From positions 5,095,754 through 5,159,753 of the forward strand of contig NZ_CP073100.1 of NCBI RefSeq assembly GCF_018137965.1: a stretch of DNA of 64,000 nt, written 5' to 3'. Under the pieces are notes generated by a model. That model saw only the letters and a program-made list of their open reading frames with translations. It did not search any database and was not told the origin of the DNA. Each line of letters starts with the position of its first letter. The first letter of the stretch is position 1. Of this stretch, positions 9,246 to 18,456 are shown piece by piece. Source of the DNA: Luteolibacter ambystomatis (GTDB lineage: Bacteria > Verrucomicrobiota > Verrucomicrobiia > Verrucomicrobiales > Akkermansiaceae). The translations under genes and the position numbers were made by a program.

Positions 9246-10088
9246 CTATTTGCGCATTCCCTGCATCCATGAGGCTGCGGTGTCCGGCCACAGGGTCCAC
9301 GGCTTGTCCGGATTGGGCTCGGAGATGCCGAAACCGTGGCCACCGCCGGAGTAGATGTGGAGCTCCGCCTTCACCCCGGCATCGTGCAATTTTCGCCAAA
9401 GCTGGGCGCTCGCATCGGCTGGATATTTGTCATCCGCGGCGTGGAAGAAGCAGGCGGGCGGGGACTCTTTCGTGATGGCAAACTCCGGTTTCAAGACTCC
9501 GGCTTTGTCCGTGAGGTAGGCGGGATAAATCGCCACCACGAAGTCCGGTCGCTCCGCTCCCGAGGGCATCGGACCATAGGCCGATTCCAAGACAAGATGC
9601 CCGCCTGCAGAAAATCCCAGCACTCCGGTTTTGCCGCTGGCGAAACCCTTCGACTTCATCTCGGCGCGGACTTGGCGCAACGCCTCGGCGATATCCTGGC
9701 GCGGTCCGGCATCGGCGGCGTCGGTATTCTTTGCGGGAACGCGATAGTGCAGCACGGCCACGGTGATGCCTTCCTTGGCGAAACGCTCCGCCACCTTGTC
9801 GCCTTCCTTGTGGATGGCGAGGATCTGATAGCCGCCACCGGGACACACCACCAGCGCGCGGCCATCGGGTTTCTCCGGGCGGAACCAGGTGAGCGTTGGC
9901 GCGGCCACATCGGTCATGCGCTCGTCATCATTCATCCGGCCCGTTGGCGCGGCTCCTTCCTTTACGGCGGGAAGATCGCCTGGCGGCTTGTCTTTCCAAA
10001 GATGCACTTCCGGAGCGGCACTGAGGACGCCGGGTGCGAGAGTCCATGTCAAGAGCAGATGGCGGAGATGGAGAGGCATGATGTGCAT
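9246..10088 (-). CDS. Secreted alpha/beta hydrolase, BD-FAE/acetyl-xylan-esterase-like
   Basis: 280 residues with a signal peptide (LRHLLLTWTLAPGVLSA). The fold is a serine alpha/beta hydrolase: oxyanion segment VVCPGGGYQ, nucleophile elbow GFSAGGH, acid residue in HAADDKYP, and catalytic histidine in GGGHGFGI. The subfamily resembles the esterases annotated as BD-FAE or xylan esterase Axe-like, which remove acyl groups from plant-type polysaccharides. A second in-frame ATG three codons later (10079) could be the start. It sits 64 bases downstream of the DUF1592 gene's start on the same strand but ends before it, so it may form a longer transcript with the DUF1592 and DUF1552 genes. The substrate is not determinable here. 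Confidence 0.9.
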   Translation of the reverse strand: MHIMPLHLRHLLLTWTLAPGVLSAAPEVHLWKDKPPGDLPAVKEGAAPTGRMNDDERMTDVAAPTLTWFRPEKPDGRALVVCPGGGYQILAIHKEGDKVAERFAKEGITVAVLHYRVPAKNTDAADAGPRQDIAEALRQVRAEMKSKGFASGKTGVLGFSAGGHLVLESAYGPMPSGAERPDFVVAIYPAYLTDKAGVLKPEFAITKESPPACFFHAADDKYPADASAQLWRKLHDAGVKAELHIYSGGGHGFGISEPNPDKPWTLWPDTAASWMQGMRK

Positions 10089-10139
10089 CCATACATGGGC
10101 ATGATGGAGGATCTAGCAAATTGCGGGTAGTCCAAACGG

Positions 10140-10199
10140 ATGCGGCCGGGTGGGAAACCCCACCCGACCGCATACACTTATTGCATTGTACCCAAGAAA
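10140..10199 (-). terminator. Terminator hairpin with TTTCTTGGGTA...ATGCAAT motif, copy A
   Basis: Read on the minus strand after the stop at 10205, the sequence is TTTCTTGGGTAC, then AATGCAATAA, then a strong hairpin of ATGCGG-(mismatch)-CGGGTGGG with a 4-nt loop (arms 10140-10154 and 10159-10173). The motif and the CGGGTGG-type hairpin recur at 26266-26325 and 56875-56940, each downstream of a gene reading into it. No strong T-tract follows this copy. Confidence 0.6.
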
Positions 10200-10204
10200 G
10201 GGGC

Positions 10205-13200
10205 TCAGGGGGCTTCCTCAACCTTGGCGCGGAGGAAGACCTTCGAATTCTCCTGCGAATCCGGAACGTAGAAGAAGCGGTTGGTGTAGCCGGTGGGAGC
10301 CGGGGTGGCGGCATCGATCAACGGTTGGCGGTCGCCCACCGGCACCTCCGCGGCGGGGATGCTGGTCCAATCCGCGAGATCCAGGCTGGCCTGGATATGG
10401 TAGATGATGCCATCGACCGTGGCGGTCAGATCCGGTGAGCCGCTGAACACGGCGCCGTTCCGCACCGGTACGGTGAGTGTCAGCATCTGGAAGGTGTTCA
10501 CCGTGGCCCTGCGGGCGACGATCCGCTGTCCGGTTGCGCCGGAAAGCGGATCACCTCCGAAGCCGAACTCATGCAGATTGTTCCGCCCGTCGTTGTCGGG
10601 GTCCTGATTCTTGCCGTTGTTGGCAACAGTCAGGCCCTTGGTGGCGGCCCATCCCGCGTAGGCATTGGCCGGTCCGGTCACGACCGTCAGCGTGCCCGTG
10701 CCGCTGAAGTGAACGTCATCCTGATGGGTGGCGGTCGAGGCGCTGCTGCCCCAGGTGCCGGTGGTTTGCTGGACTCCATCGATGATCAGTTGGTCCACGG
10801 TGTCGGAGCCTGCGAAGGTGAGGTCAAGCACGGCACCATTGTTGAGGTTCACCTTCGCGGCATCGGCGAGGGAGGCGGTGCCCAACGAGAGCGTGCCGCC
10901 GTTCGCGGTGGTATCGCCGGTGTAGGTGTTGGCACCCGTGAGCGTGAGTTTGCCCGCACCGTTCTTCACCAGACCCGCGCCACCGGTTCCGGCGAGGAGC
11001 GCTTGGCCGATGGTGATGTCGAAGCCGTTGCTATCGATGATCGCGCCGCCGGTGTTGATGTTTGCGGCAGTGAGGCCTTGGAGGAACGTCGCGCGGGTGG
11101 CGAGCGCCTTCAGTGTGCCGCCGTTGAAGTTGAAGGTGCCCGTACCGGTGCCACGGATGATGTCCTTGGCGGAGGCAAGCGTGCCGCCTGTGGCGAGGTT
11201 GATGGTGCCGATGCCGCCATCGCGGCCCAACACCACCCCTGCCGCGCCGCCGGTACCGGAAGCGGAGCTGTTGGCCATGCCCGTGCCAAAGGTGACGGTG
11301 CCGCCGCTGTTCACGTTGATTGTGCCGGTCACGGTGGCGACGTTGTTGCCTAGGAAGATGCTCTCGGCATTCTGTGTGTAGGAGCCGGAGACATTGAGCA
11401 CCCCGTTGTGGTTCGCGGTGTTCTGGCCGATGATCACGTTGAAGCCGGATCCGCCGTTGTAGACCAGTGAGCCGCCGATATTGACGGTGGAGGTCCCCGC
11501 CAAAGCACTTGTGGAGAACTGCGATCCTGCTCCGGAAAGTGTGATGGCTCCGGGGATTTCCAGATTGCCCGCACCTGTCTGCTGGACGCTGGTCAGGGTC
11601 GAACCGGTGCCGGAGAGGGTGAGCTTGCCCGCGCCCGCATGGGTGAGGCCGCCATTGGAAAGCGTGCCGGAAAGCTCGGCTTCGGAGGCGGTGGTCACCG
11701 TCCGGGTGCCTGTACCAAAGCCGGTGGTGCCGGTGAAGGTCAGCTTGCCGTTGTTGGTCGCGTCACCCAGCGTGATGTTGCCACCCACCACGTAGGGATT
11801 GGCGAAGGTCCGCGCGGTGGTGTTGCTGGACATCAACGTGGCACCGTTCTGCGTCAGAGTGCCGGAGCCGAAGACGGTATTGCCCGCCGCGCGCACCGCA
11901 CCGCTGCTACCACCCATGATGGTGGCGGCGGAGGGCGTGTTGCTGTTGTTGGTGACGAGCAGCGTGATGCCGTTCGATGTGCCGAGTAGTTCCAACAGGC
12001 CGCCGCTGATCTGACCGGACAGGGTGGCGATCAAACCCGCGCCACCCGCGCCACCGATGCGGCCGCCGCTGGCGTTCATCGTCATCGCGCCGCTATAGGT
12101 CACACCGCCTGCGACACGTAGCGCGCCGAAGCCGCCTTCGCCCGGGCCCGCGAGGTTGGTGAAGGTGTAGCCGACGGTCTGGCCGCTGGCGGTGTTGTCC
12201 CAGAACTGTCCTCCGTCCGCGACACTGATCTGGGTCGCGTTGGCCATTTGGTTCGCTTTTACCCGCATCACCTGCGTGCCGGAACTGCGGGTGATGTTCA
12301 CTGCTCCGGCAAACCCGGTGTTCGTCCCGGAGAGGGAGATTTCACGGGTGCCGGTGGCTCCGGCGTTTTCCAAGGCAAGAGTACCGCTGCCACTAAGGCT
12401 GCGGCTGAGGACGTAGGCCGTGCCATCCACGCCCGTACCCGCAACCTTCACCCGCAGGGTGGTGGAAGCACCGACTGCGATGCCGCCGGTCGTGCCGGTG
12501 AACTGATTCTGCGCACCGGTCGAGGCGGTGTTGTCGAGGGCGAGGGTGCCGCCGGTGAGCGAGATGGCTCCGGTGTTGGAGTTGTTCCCGGTGAGGGTGA
12601 GGGTTGAACTGCCGCTCTTGGTCAGCCCCGTCGATCCGCTGAAGCCGCCACCGAGGAAGCTGTAGTTGTTGGTGGTGCTGTTTACCGTGATCGAACTCGG
12701 TGCGAAGGTCCCGGCGAGTGTGATCGAGGGATTGGCTCCGGTATCGTTGAAGGTGAGATAGTCACCGTTGAAGAACTGGTCCGCGCCGGAATTCCAGTCG
12801 CCGTCCGTACCGCCCAATTCCCAGGTGGTGGTCGCGCCGGTCCATACCAGGTTCTTGTTGCCCGGGTCCAGAGTGACCGACCCGCCGCCGACCACGACCG
12901 GAGTCGGATTGCGGAAGCCGGTGCCTACGGAGAAGTTCGCAGCGGTGGCGGTGGTGGTGCCGTAGTTGAGCAGCGTCACCGGACCCGAGCCTGCGGCGAT
13001 GGGAGTGGTGAGGCTGACGTTGACGGCGCCGTTGACCGCCAGAGCTCCATTGACCGTGAGGGCGGCGGGTGTGGTGGGATCGACAACCAGGGTGGCGCCG
13101 GTGGTGGTGCCGAAGGTGGCGCTGGCCGCAGTGCCTTCGCCGCGCAGGGTCGTACCATCGGAAAGGCTGAGAGCCGAGTTCGCGATCGAACCGCTCAGGG

Positions 13201-13927
13201 TGAGCGAACCGGCGGAGATGGTGGTGGCACCCGCATAGGTGCTCGTGCCGCTGAGCACCGTGGTTCCCGCAATGGCCTGGGTGAAACCGCCGGTGAAGGT
13301 GAGGGGGCCGGAGAGGGTGAGTGTCCCGGTGCCGACTGAAGCACGGGAAAGCGAGAAGTTTCCGCTGACCGTACTGCTGATCGTGGCGTTGTCCGAGGTG
13401 CCGATGGTGGTATCGGCATTCAGGGTGATGGTGCCCGAAAGGATTGCGCCGGTTTCAAGGCGGAGCGCGCCGCGGTTCTCGGTGTTGCCGGTGCCGCCTA
13501 CGGTGATCGCGCTGTTGATCAAGGTGGAGGGTGCAAACAAGGTCGAGCCGGTGGTGACATTGATCGCCGCCACATTGGAAAGCGTGCCGGTCGTGGCGAG
13601 ACTCAGTTTGCCACCCGCGGTGGTGTTGATGTTGATCGCGCTGGCGGTGAGGCTGGCTGCAGGACCGTTGAGAGTCCATTGGCCGGTGCCATCGAATGAG
13701 ACGGTTCCCGCATTGAGGGCCGCGGCCCCCAGCGTGACGGTTTCGGTCGTGCCCGTGAACAGGGCGTTGTTGCCATTCGTCCAGACGACCCCGGCATCCC
13801 AGTTGGTGGCGGTGAGGTCCCAGGTATTGTTGGCGTTGGCGGTCTGCCACGTTTGGGTTGCGGCGGAGGCGGCGTGGGTGAAGGTGAGGCCGAGGGCCAG
13901 TAGGTAGATGCAATGTCTGTTTTTCAT
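10205..13927 (-). CDS. Autotransporter-associated beta-strand repeat surface protein
   Basis: 1240 residues starting at MKNRHCIYLLALGLTFTHAA, a clear signal peptide; upstream in-frame sequence is low-complexity and overlaps the GH95 gene. The body is a Thr/Gly/Ser/Asn-rich parallel beta-helix with passenger-type repeats (variants of LTKSGSSTLTLTGNNSNTG, GLVKNGAGKLTLTGANTYTG). No C-terminal autotransporter barrel is visible. Instead it ends with a NQDPDNDGRNNLHEFGFGGD loop, then YHIQASLDLADW and VFLRAKVEEAP, the same tail as the 2104-residue protein at 19800-26114. It lies 34 bases downstream of the fucosidase gene on the same strand, so co-expression is likely. It is presumably exported and displayed or released; adhesion or polymer binding is inferred. 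Confidence 0.9.
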   Translation of the reverse strand: MKNRHCIYLLALGLTFTHAASAATQTWQTANANNTWDLTATNWDAGVVWTNGNNALFTGTTETVTLGAAALNAGTVSFDGTGQWTLNGPAASLTASAININTTAGGKLSLATTGTLSNVAAINVTTGSTLFAPSTLINSAITVGGTGNTENRGALRLETGAILSGTITLNADTTIGTSDNATISSTVSGNFSLSRASVGTGTLTLSGPLTFTGGFTQAIAGTTVLSGTSTYAGATTISAGSLTLSGSIANSALSLSDGTTLRGEGTAASATFGTTTGATLVVDPTTPAALTVNGALAVNGAVNVSLTTPIAAGSGPVTLLNYGTTTATAANFSVGTGFRNPTPVVVGGGSVTLDPGNKNLVWTGATTTWELGGTDGDWNSGADQFFNGDYLTFNDTGANPSITLAGTFAPSSITVNSTTNNYSFLGGGFSGSTGLTKSGSSTLTLTGNNSNTGAISLTGGTLALDNTASTGAQNQFTGTTGGIAVGASTTLRVKVAGTGVDGTAYVLSRSLSGSGTLALENAGATGTREISLSGTNTGFAGAVNITRSSGTQVMRVKANQMANATQISVADGGQFWDNTASGQTVGYTFTNLAGPGEGGFGALRVAGGVTYSGAMTMNASGGRIGGAGGAGLIATLSGQISGGLLELLGTSNGITLLVTNNSNTPSAATIMGGSSGAVRAAGNTVFGSGTLTQNGATLMSSNTTARTFANPYVVGGNITLGDATNNGKLTFTGTTGFGTGTRTVTTASEAELSGTLSNGGLTHAGAGKLTLSGTGSTLTSVQQTGAGNLEIPGAITLSGAGSQFSTSALAGTSTVNIGGSLVYNGGSGFNVIIGQNTANHNGVLNVSGSYTQNAESIFLGNNVATVTGTINVNSGGTVTFGTGMANSSASGTGGAAGVVLGRDGGIGTINLATGGTLASAKDIIRGTGTGTFNFNGGTLKALATRATFLQGLTAANINTGGAIIDSNGFDITIGQALLAGTGGAGLVKNGAGKLTLTGANTYTGDTTANGGTLSLGTASLADAAKVNLNNGAVLDLTFAGSDTVDQLIIDGVQQTTGTWGSSASTATHQDDVHFSGTGTLTVVTGPANAYAGWAATKGLTVANNGKNQDPDNDGRNNLHEFGFGGDPLSGATGQRIVARRATVNTFQMLTLTVPVRNGAVFSGSPDLTATVDGIIYHIQASLDLADWTSIPAAEVPVGDRQPLIDAATPAPTGYTNRFFYVPDSQENSKVFLRAKVEEAP

Positions 13928-13961
13928 GGTTATGCGATGCAATGGAGGGAACGGAGAATGA

Positions 13962-16900
13962 TCAGTCCGGCAGCGTGCGGATGACGGCACGGTAGAAGAC
14001 GCGGCCGCTGCCGGGGGTGATGGGCAGGGTGCCGGTGCCTGCGCTGGTTGTGTCGCGGGTGATGACGTCACTCCACGTTTGGAGGTCCGTGGATGACTGG
14101 ATCACGTAGCGGCGGTCCTTGATCTCGGACCACGACAGCGTGAGTCCGCCCGGCGAGGGAGTGAGGCTGACGTGCGGATGGGAAGCGCGTGCGCCGGGAT
14201 CGGTGCCTGCCAGCCATTCGGCATAGGTGCTGAAGCCGTCTCCATCCGCGTCATCCGCACCGGTGACATTGGTGTCGATGGCGTAGGACTGGCCCGGGGT
14301 GGTGTTGAAGACGAGGAGTCCGTCGCGCTTGGTTACGGCATTTGTAGTATTTCCTGTCCGGACGAAGGCGCCCGGGCTGGTGATGGTGGCGGGAAGGCGC
14401 AATGTGGCGGCCTGGCCGCCGGTGGAGCGCAGCGTGACAGCGGTCGGAGCGCCGCCCTGCCATGAGGCATCCACCTCGTAACCACCCCGGGCGCGCAATC
14501 CGGTGAACGATCCGGCGGGCCAAGCGGAAGGCAGGGCGGGAAGCACTGCGATTTCACCGGCATGCGATTGCAGCAGCATCTCGCACACCGCGCCCGGGTA
14601 GCCGAGGTTCCCATCGATCTGGAACGGCGTGTGGGTGGTGAAGAGATTCTGCATCGTGTTGTAGGTGAAGAGACCGCGCACCATGTCGTGGGCGTTCTCC
14701 GCATTTCCGAGGCGCGACCACAGTGCCGCGCGCCACGGCCACGTCCAGGAGCGGCGGGAATCCCCGGTGGTGCCGCGGTCCAGCAGCGAAACCGCGGAGG
14801 CCGTCACATACTGCGGCGTGTCCACCGGATTGAACTGGAAGCCGGGATAGGCGGCGTAGAGATGCGAGGTGTGGCGATGGCCCTCGTGCTCCAACGTTGG
14901 ACGCTCGGTGGTCCATTCCATCACCTGGCCCCATGAGCCGATGCCGGGCAGCAACAGCTTCGAACGCAGGTCGATGAGCTGGGCGCGGAACGTCGGCTCG
15001 ATGTCGAGGACTTGCGAAGCCGCGATGGTGTTCGTGAACAGATCCCAGATGATCTCCTGGTCATAGGACACGCCGTCCTCGGTGGGGCCGTGTTCCGGTG
15101 ACCAACCGTTGGGCGAGACGAGCTTGCCATCGGCCCGCGTCTTCAGCCGGGCGATCCAGAATTGGCAGATCTCCTTCATCGTCGGCCATGCCGTATTCTG
15201 AAGGAAGGCGGTGTCTCCGCTGTATTGGTAGTGCTCCCAGTAGTGGCGGGCGAGCCATGCGGAGGACGGGGTGTCCCAGTTCCAACCGTGGCCGCCGAAG
15301 GGGTTCACGGAGGTGCGCATCGTCCAGCCCGGGATGGTGCTGCCGAAGCCCGCTTTCGTGGCCGTGCGGCTCAGCGGTTCGATGGCCTCCAGGAAATTGA
15401 ACAGCGGTTCATGGCACTCCGGCAGGTTCGCCGGTTCCGCCATCCAGTAGTTCATCTGGAGGTTGATGTTGGTGTGGTAGTCGGAGAACCACGGCGGGTT
15501 GTTGCTGTTGTTCCACAGTCCCTGCAGGTTCGCGGGCAGGGAATCGCGCGAGGAGGAGATGAGCAGATAGCGCCCGAACTGGAACATGAGGCTCTCCAGA
15601 TGGTTGTCGGTGCCACCGGCCTGATAGGCACTGAGACGGGAAGGCGTGAGCGTTTGCGCGGGCGGCGCGCCGAGATCGAGCGAGACGCGGTTGAAGAGCG
15701 ATTGGTAGTCCGCGATGTGGGCGGCCTTCAACGCGGCGTACCCGGCTGTCTGCGCCGCATCCAGCCGCGCGTTCACGGTGGTCATGGGCAGGATGCCATT
15801 CCGGAACGCGGGAGTCGTGGCGGCATCCATTGCATAGTCCGTCGCCGCCGCATGCAGCAGCAGCAGTGAATCGCAGTTGGTAGCTTGGAGCGTGTTGCCG
15901 GAAACCGTCAGCGTGCCACCGGTGGCGATCACCCGCACTTTTGTGGCGTAGCGCAGGCTGTTGTTCGACAGCGTGCCGGAGAAAGAGACCTCATTGCCGC
16001 TGGCGGCGGGTGTTTCCGAATGGCCGCCTGCCAGGCGGATCACGGTGTTGATCTTGCCGCTGGAGTCGGCACTGATCCGGGTGGCGATCACCTGTCCCGG
16101 ACGGGAGGCGAAGGTCTCGCGGTTGAAGTTCGTGGTGCCTTGTGTCCACGCCACCGTGTGGACGGCGGTGGTCAGATCGAGCGCGCGCGAGTAGTTCGTC
16201 GGCAGGACCGCGGCGGGTGCGCCGGTGAATCCGATTTCCGAAAGCTGGAAGTGTGGCACCGCGCTGCCGTTGGTCGGATCGGTGGTGTTCGGTGTGAAGA
16301 CGAACCGGTAGCGCGTGAACGAACCGGTGGAAGCGGGTGTGAAGGACACCTTTTGCCTCCGCGATGGGAAGGGCCAGACAGGTGAGGAGGAGGTGCTGAG
16401 CGCGCGGCTGTCCAGCGTGGTCCAAGTGGTGCCGTCATTCGATCCCTGGAAAGTCCATGTACGCGGATCGCGGGCAGGGACGTCATCGGCGGAGGTGATG
16501 GAGTAGCCAGTGAGGGTGGCGGAGGTCGGGAAAACGATCTGCCAGATGATCGTCTTGCTGTTGTGGATGATGCACCACTTGGTGTTGGTGCTGCCGTCGT
16601 AGCTCTTGTCCACCGTCTGGCCCGCGGACCCCGCGGTATGATCGGCGATCGTCGGATTGCTCACCACCGGCGCACCCACACCCGGTGTGTCCAGATACAG
16701 ATCGCCGAAGGTCTGGTAGGCGCCGAATTGATTGATGTCGTAGCCTCCGGAGAGGTTCGCTCCGCCGGTCCACAGGCTGATCTCGTTGAACTGCATGCGC
16801 TCCGCCGCGGCATCCCCGTAGATCATCGCCCCCATCCGGCTGTTTCCCACCGGCAGGGCTTGGGATTCCCAATCGGTGGCTGCGGTGTTGAAGCGGATTT

Positions 16901-17042
16901 CGAGCGGCCCGGAAGCCGAGGCCACCAGCGACGTGGCGAGAAAGAATGACGATATTTGTGTCTTAAATGACTTCCTGATAAGAGGATGGCGGGATGCGTC
17001 GCTTTGCGATGATTGGTTTTTCGGGCAAATCGGGCTGATCAT
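13962..17042 (-). CDS. Secreted glycoside hydrolase family 95 (alpha-L-fucosidase-like)
   Basis: About 1026 residues. GH95 signatures are clear: WESQALPVGNSRMGAMIYG near the start, HTNINLQMNYWMAEPANL with the NIN asparagines, PNGWSPEHGP, YDQEIIWDLFTNT, and HRHTSHLYAAYPGFQF. Family members hydrolyse alpha-1,2-L-fucosides or related L-galactosides. An F5/8-type discoidin-like insert appears near residues 115-260 (TWTFQGSNDGTTWTTLDS, FTRYRFVFTPN). The tail carries the DADGDGFSTYAEWLAGTDP loop and YVIQSSTDLQTW. The start is uncertain: 17042 (MISPICPKNQ) gives a long n-region before the hydrophobic ISSFFLATSLVASASG; the frame is open to 17165. It is divergent from an AraC gene that may control it. 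Confidence 0.9.
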   Translation of the reverse strand: MISPICPKNQSSQSDASRHPLIRKSFKTQISSFFLATSLVASASGPLEIRFNTAATDWESQALPVGNSRMGAMIYGDAAAERMQFNEISLWTGGANLSGGYDINQFGAYQTFGDLYLDTPGVGAPVVSNPTIADHTAGSAGQTVDKSYDGSTNTKWCIIHNSKTIIWQIVFPTSATLTGYSITSADDVPARDPRTWTFQGSNDGTTWTTLDSRALSTSSSPVWPFPSRRQKVSFTPASTGSFTRYRFVFTPNTTDPTNGSAVPHFQLSEIGFTGAPAAVLPTNYSRALDLTTAVHTVAWTQGTTNFNRETFASRPGQVIATRISADSSGKINTVIRLAGGHSETPAASGNEVSFSGTLSNNSLRYATKVRVIATGGTLTVSGNTLQATNCDSLLLLHAAATDYAMDAATTPAFRNGILPMTTVNARLDAAQTAGYAALKAAHIADYQSLFNRVSLDLGAPPAQTLTPSRLSAYQAGGTDNHLESLMFQFGRYLLISSSRDSLPANLQGLWNNSNNPPWFSDYHTNINLQMNYWMAEPANLPECHEPLFNFLEAIEPLSRTATKAGFGSTIPGWTMRTSVNPFGGHGWNWDTPSSAWLARHYWEHYQYSGDTAFLQNTAWPTMKEICQFWIARLKTRADGKLVSPNGWSPEHGPTEDGVSYDQEIIWDLFTNTIAASQVLDIEPTFRAQLIDLRSKLLLPGIGSWGQVMEWTTERPTLEHEGHRHTSHLYAAYPGFQFNPVDTPQYVTASAVSLLDRGTTGDSRRSWTWPWRAALWSRLGNAENAHDMVRGLFTYNTMQNLFTTHTPFQIDGNLGYPGAVCEMLLQSHAGEIAVLPALPSAWPAGSFTGLRARGGYEVDASWQGGAPTAVTLRSTGGQAATLRLPATITSPGAFVRTGNTTNAVTKRDGLLVFNTTPGQSYAIDTNVTGADDADGDGFSTYAEWLAGTDPGARASHPHVSLTPSPGGLTLSWSEIKDRRYVIQSSTDLQTWSDVITRDTTSAGTGTLPITPGSGRVFYRAVIRTLPD

Positions 17043-17101
17043 TCCCGGATTGCGCCGTTTGTCGCCGATCAAGGCGGAGCAATTCTCCAAAACAGAGCAT
17101 G

Positions 17102-17117
17102 ATTGGTTGCAGCCAAT
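17102..17117. promoter_or_regulatory. ATTGG-N6-CCAAT palindrome, candidate operator
   Basis: ATTGG (17102-17106) and CCAAT (17113-17117) flank TTGCAG in the divergent region between the GH95 gene and the AraC gene. If the GH95 start is 17042, the site lies in its upstream region. Binding by the adjacent AraC protein is only inferred from position. Confidence 0.3.
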
Positions 17118-17205
17118 AAAATAGCGCAGCCAAATACTGTGGAGAATGTTTGGGCAGATGCTCAAAGAAGTCGGGGGTTTTCACAGAAGAAAGGGTTGTC
17201 TTCCG

Positions 17206-17234
17206 TTGGGTTTATCCGTGCAATATTGGATAAT
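17206..17234 (+). promoter_or_regulatory. Candidate promoter of the araC-type gene
   Basis: TTGGGT (17206-17211) and GATAAT (17229-17234) are separated by 17 bases and lie 36 bases before the AraC start at 17270. The -10 box is good and the -35 box weak (3 of 6 to consensus). Confidence 0.35.
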
Positions 17235-17269
17235 TTAAGCTTCCTATCGCGTAGAGTCCATGTCCTCAG

Positions 17270-18157
17270 ATGCCCAGAAATGTATCCTTTTTTGATCTCC
17301 GGGAGAGAAACCGCGGGGCCTATGACAATCCGGCATCCGGGGTAGGGATCGTGTACTCCCCCTTGGGAGCACCGCCGACGAAGGATCAGATCGTGATCCA
17401 TGAGGTCGGCTATCTGGCGCGGAACTACTGGTGGGTTTTTCCCAACACGGTCAGCCCCTTCTGGCGGCTCTATTACAATTCACGCTCCGGCCACAAGATG
17501 GTGATCGGCGATCGCGAGGTGGAACTGGAGCCCGGCCATCTGGTCATCATCCCGGACCACGTGTTGTTTCATCCTTATGGCACGGAGGCGGTGCCGCATT
17601 TCTGGATCGCGTTCTCGCCCGGACTGCTCCTCGCGAAGCCGGGGCCGCTGCTTCTCCCGGTAAGTCCGGAGGAGAGGGGATTGGTCGAAAGGATCTGCGG
17701 CAAGTTCACCGGTCCAGCGGAGGGTGACCGTTTCGCCATCTATCACCAGAGCGCCGCTTTGCTGCATTTGGTGGTGAGCCGTGAGGAGATTGGTTGGAAC
17801 GATGCGGAACGATCGCCTGTGCTGGTGAAAGTGACCGATTACATCGCGCGGAACTTCGTCTCGCTGCCGGACGTTCCGGTCCTGGCGAAGATGGCGGGCG
17901 TTTCCGCACGCACGTTGTCCGCGATGTTCCAGCGGGAATATCATGTCAGCCCCACGCGCTTCATCGCGCGGGTGCGCACCAGCGAGGCCGCGAAGCTGCT
18001 GGCGGAGACAAGCTTGAGTCTGGACGAGATCGCGGAGAAGACCGGTTTCCCGAACCGCTATTATCTCACGCGGGTCTTTACCAAGCTCACCGGAAAATCC
18101 CCGGCCCGCTTCCGCAAGGAAAGCCATGCGGCTGCGATGGGGAAAGAAGAGCCGTGA
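17270..18157 (+). CDS. AraC-family transcriptional regulator
   Basis: 295 residues. The N-terminal half is an AraC-type cupin ligand-binding domain (DQIVIHEVGYLARNYWWVFP, MVIGDREVELEPGHLVIIPD, HFWIAFSPG). The C-terminal ~100 residues carry two helix-turn-helix motifs (VPVLAKMAGVSARTLSAMFQ and SLDEIAEKTGFPNRYYLTRV followed by TGKSPARFR). It should bind DNA as a sugar-responsive regulator. It is divergent from the GH95 fucosidase gene and the repeat surface protein behind it, so control of that glycan locus is the simplest model. The immediate downstream genes are on the other strand. Confidence 0.93.
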   Translation: MPRNVSFFDLRERNRGAYDNPASGVGIVYSPLGAPPTKDQIVIHEVGYLARNYWWVFPNTVSPFWRLYYNSRSGHKMVIGDREVELEPGHLVIIPDHVLFHPYGTEAVPHFWIAFSPGLLLAKPGPLLLPVSPEERGLVERICGKFTGPAEGDRFAIYHQSAALLHLVVSREEIGWNDAERSPVLVKVTDYIARNFVSLPDVPVLAKMAGVSARTLSAMFQREYHVSPTRFIARVRTSEAAKLLAETSLSLDEIAEKTGFPNRYYLTRVFTKLTGKSPARFRKESHAAAMGKEEP

Positions 18158-18190
18158 GGCTTCCGCTTCGCGGCCACGATGGACGGGCAA

Positions 18191-18442
18191 TCACACCACG
18201 CCGCGCTTTTTCAGGAACGGCACCAGCTCGTCCACGCCGAAGTCCGCGAGCACCTCGCCATGCCAATCCATCGTCGGAGCCTTTGATTGGCCGGAGAGAT
18301 CCACCATCTCCTGCATCGCCTCGCGGTTGCCGCTGACAACGATCGTCTCAACCTCGATCTTCTTCTTGTCGAGATACTCGATCACATCATCGCACCACGG
18401 GCAGCCGGTTTTGATATAGAGGATGGGAAGTTCGGAGGCCAT
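18191..18442 (-). CDS. Glutaredoxin-family protein
   Basis: 83 residues with a thioredoxin-like fold: LPILYIKTGCPWCDDVIEYL carries the dithiol CPWC active site at the N-terminus of helix 1, followed by VVSGNREAMQEMVDL and the cis-proline segment KAPTMDWHGEVLADFGVDEL. The length is typical of bacterial glutaredoxin 3-type proteins. It probably reduces protein or glutathione mixed disulfides in the cytoplasm. It is encoded 14 bases downstream of tyrS on the same strand, so it is likely in the same transcript. Confidence 0.9.
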   Translation of the reverse strand: MASELPILYIKTGCPWCDDVIEYLDKKKIEVETIVVSGNREAMQEMVDLSGQSKAPTMDWHGEVLADFGVDELVPFLKKRGVV

Positions 18443-18456
18443 GGGATGCAGATGGA

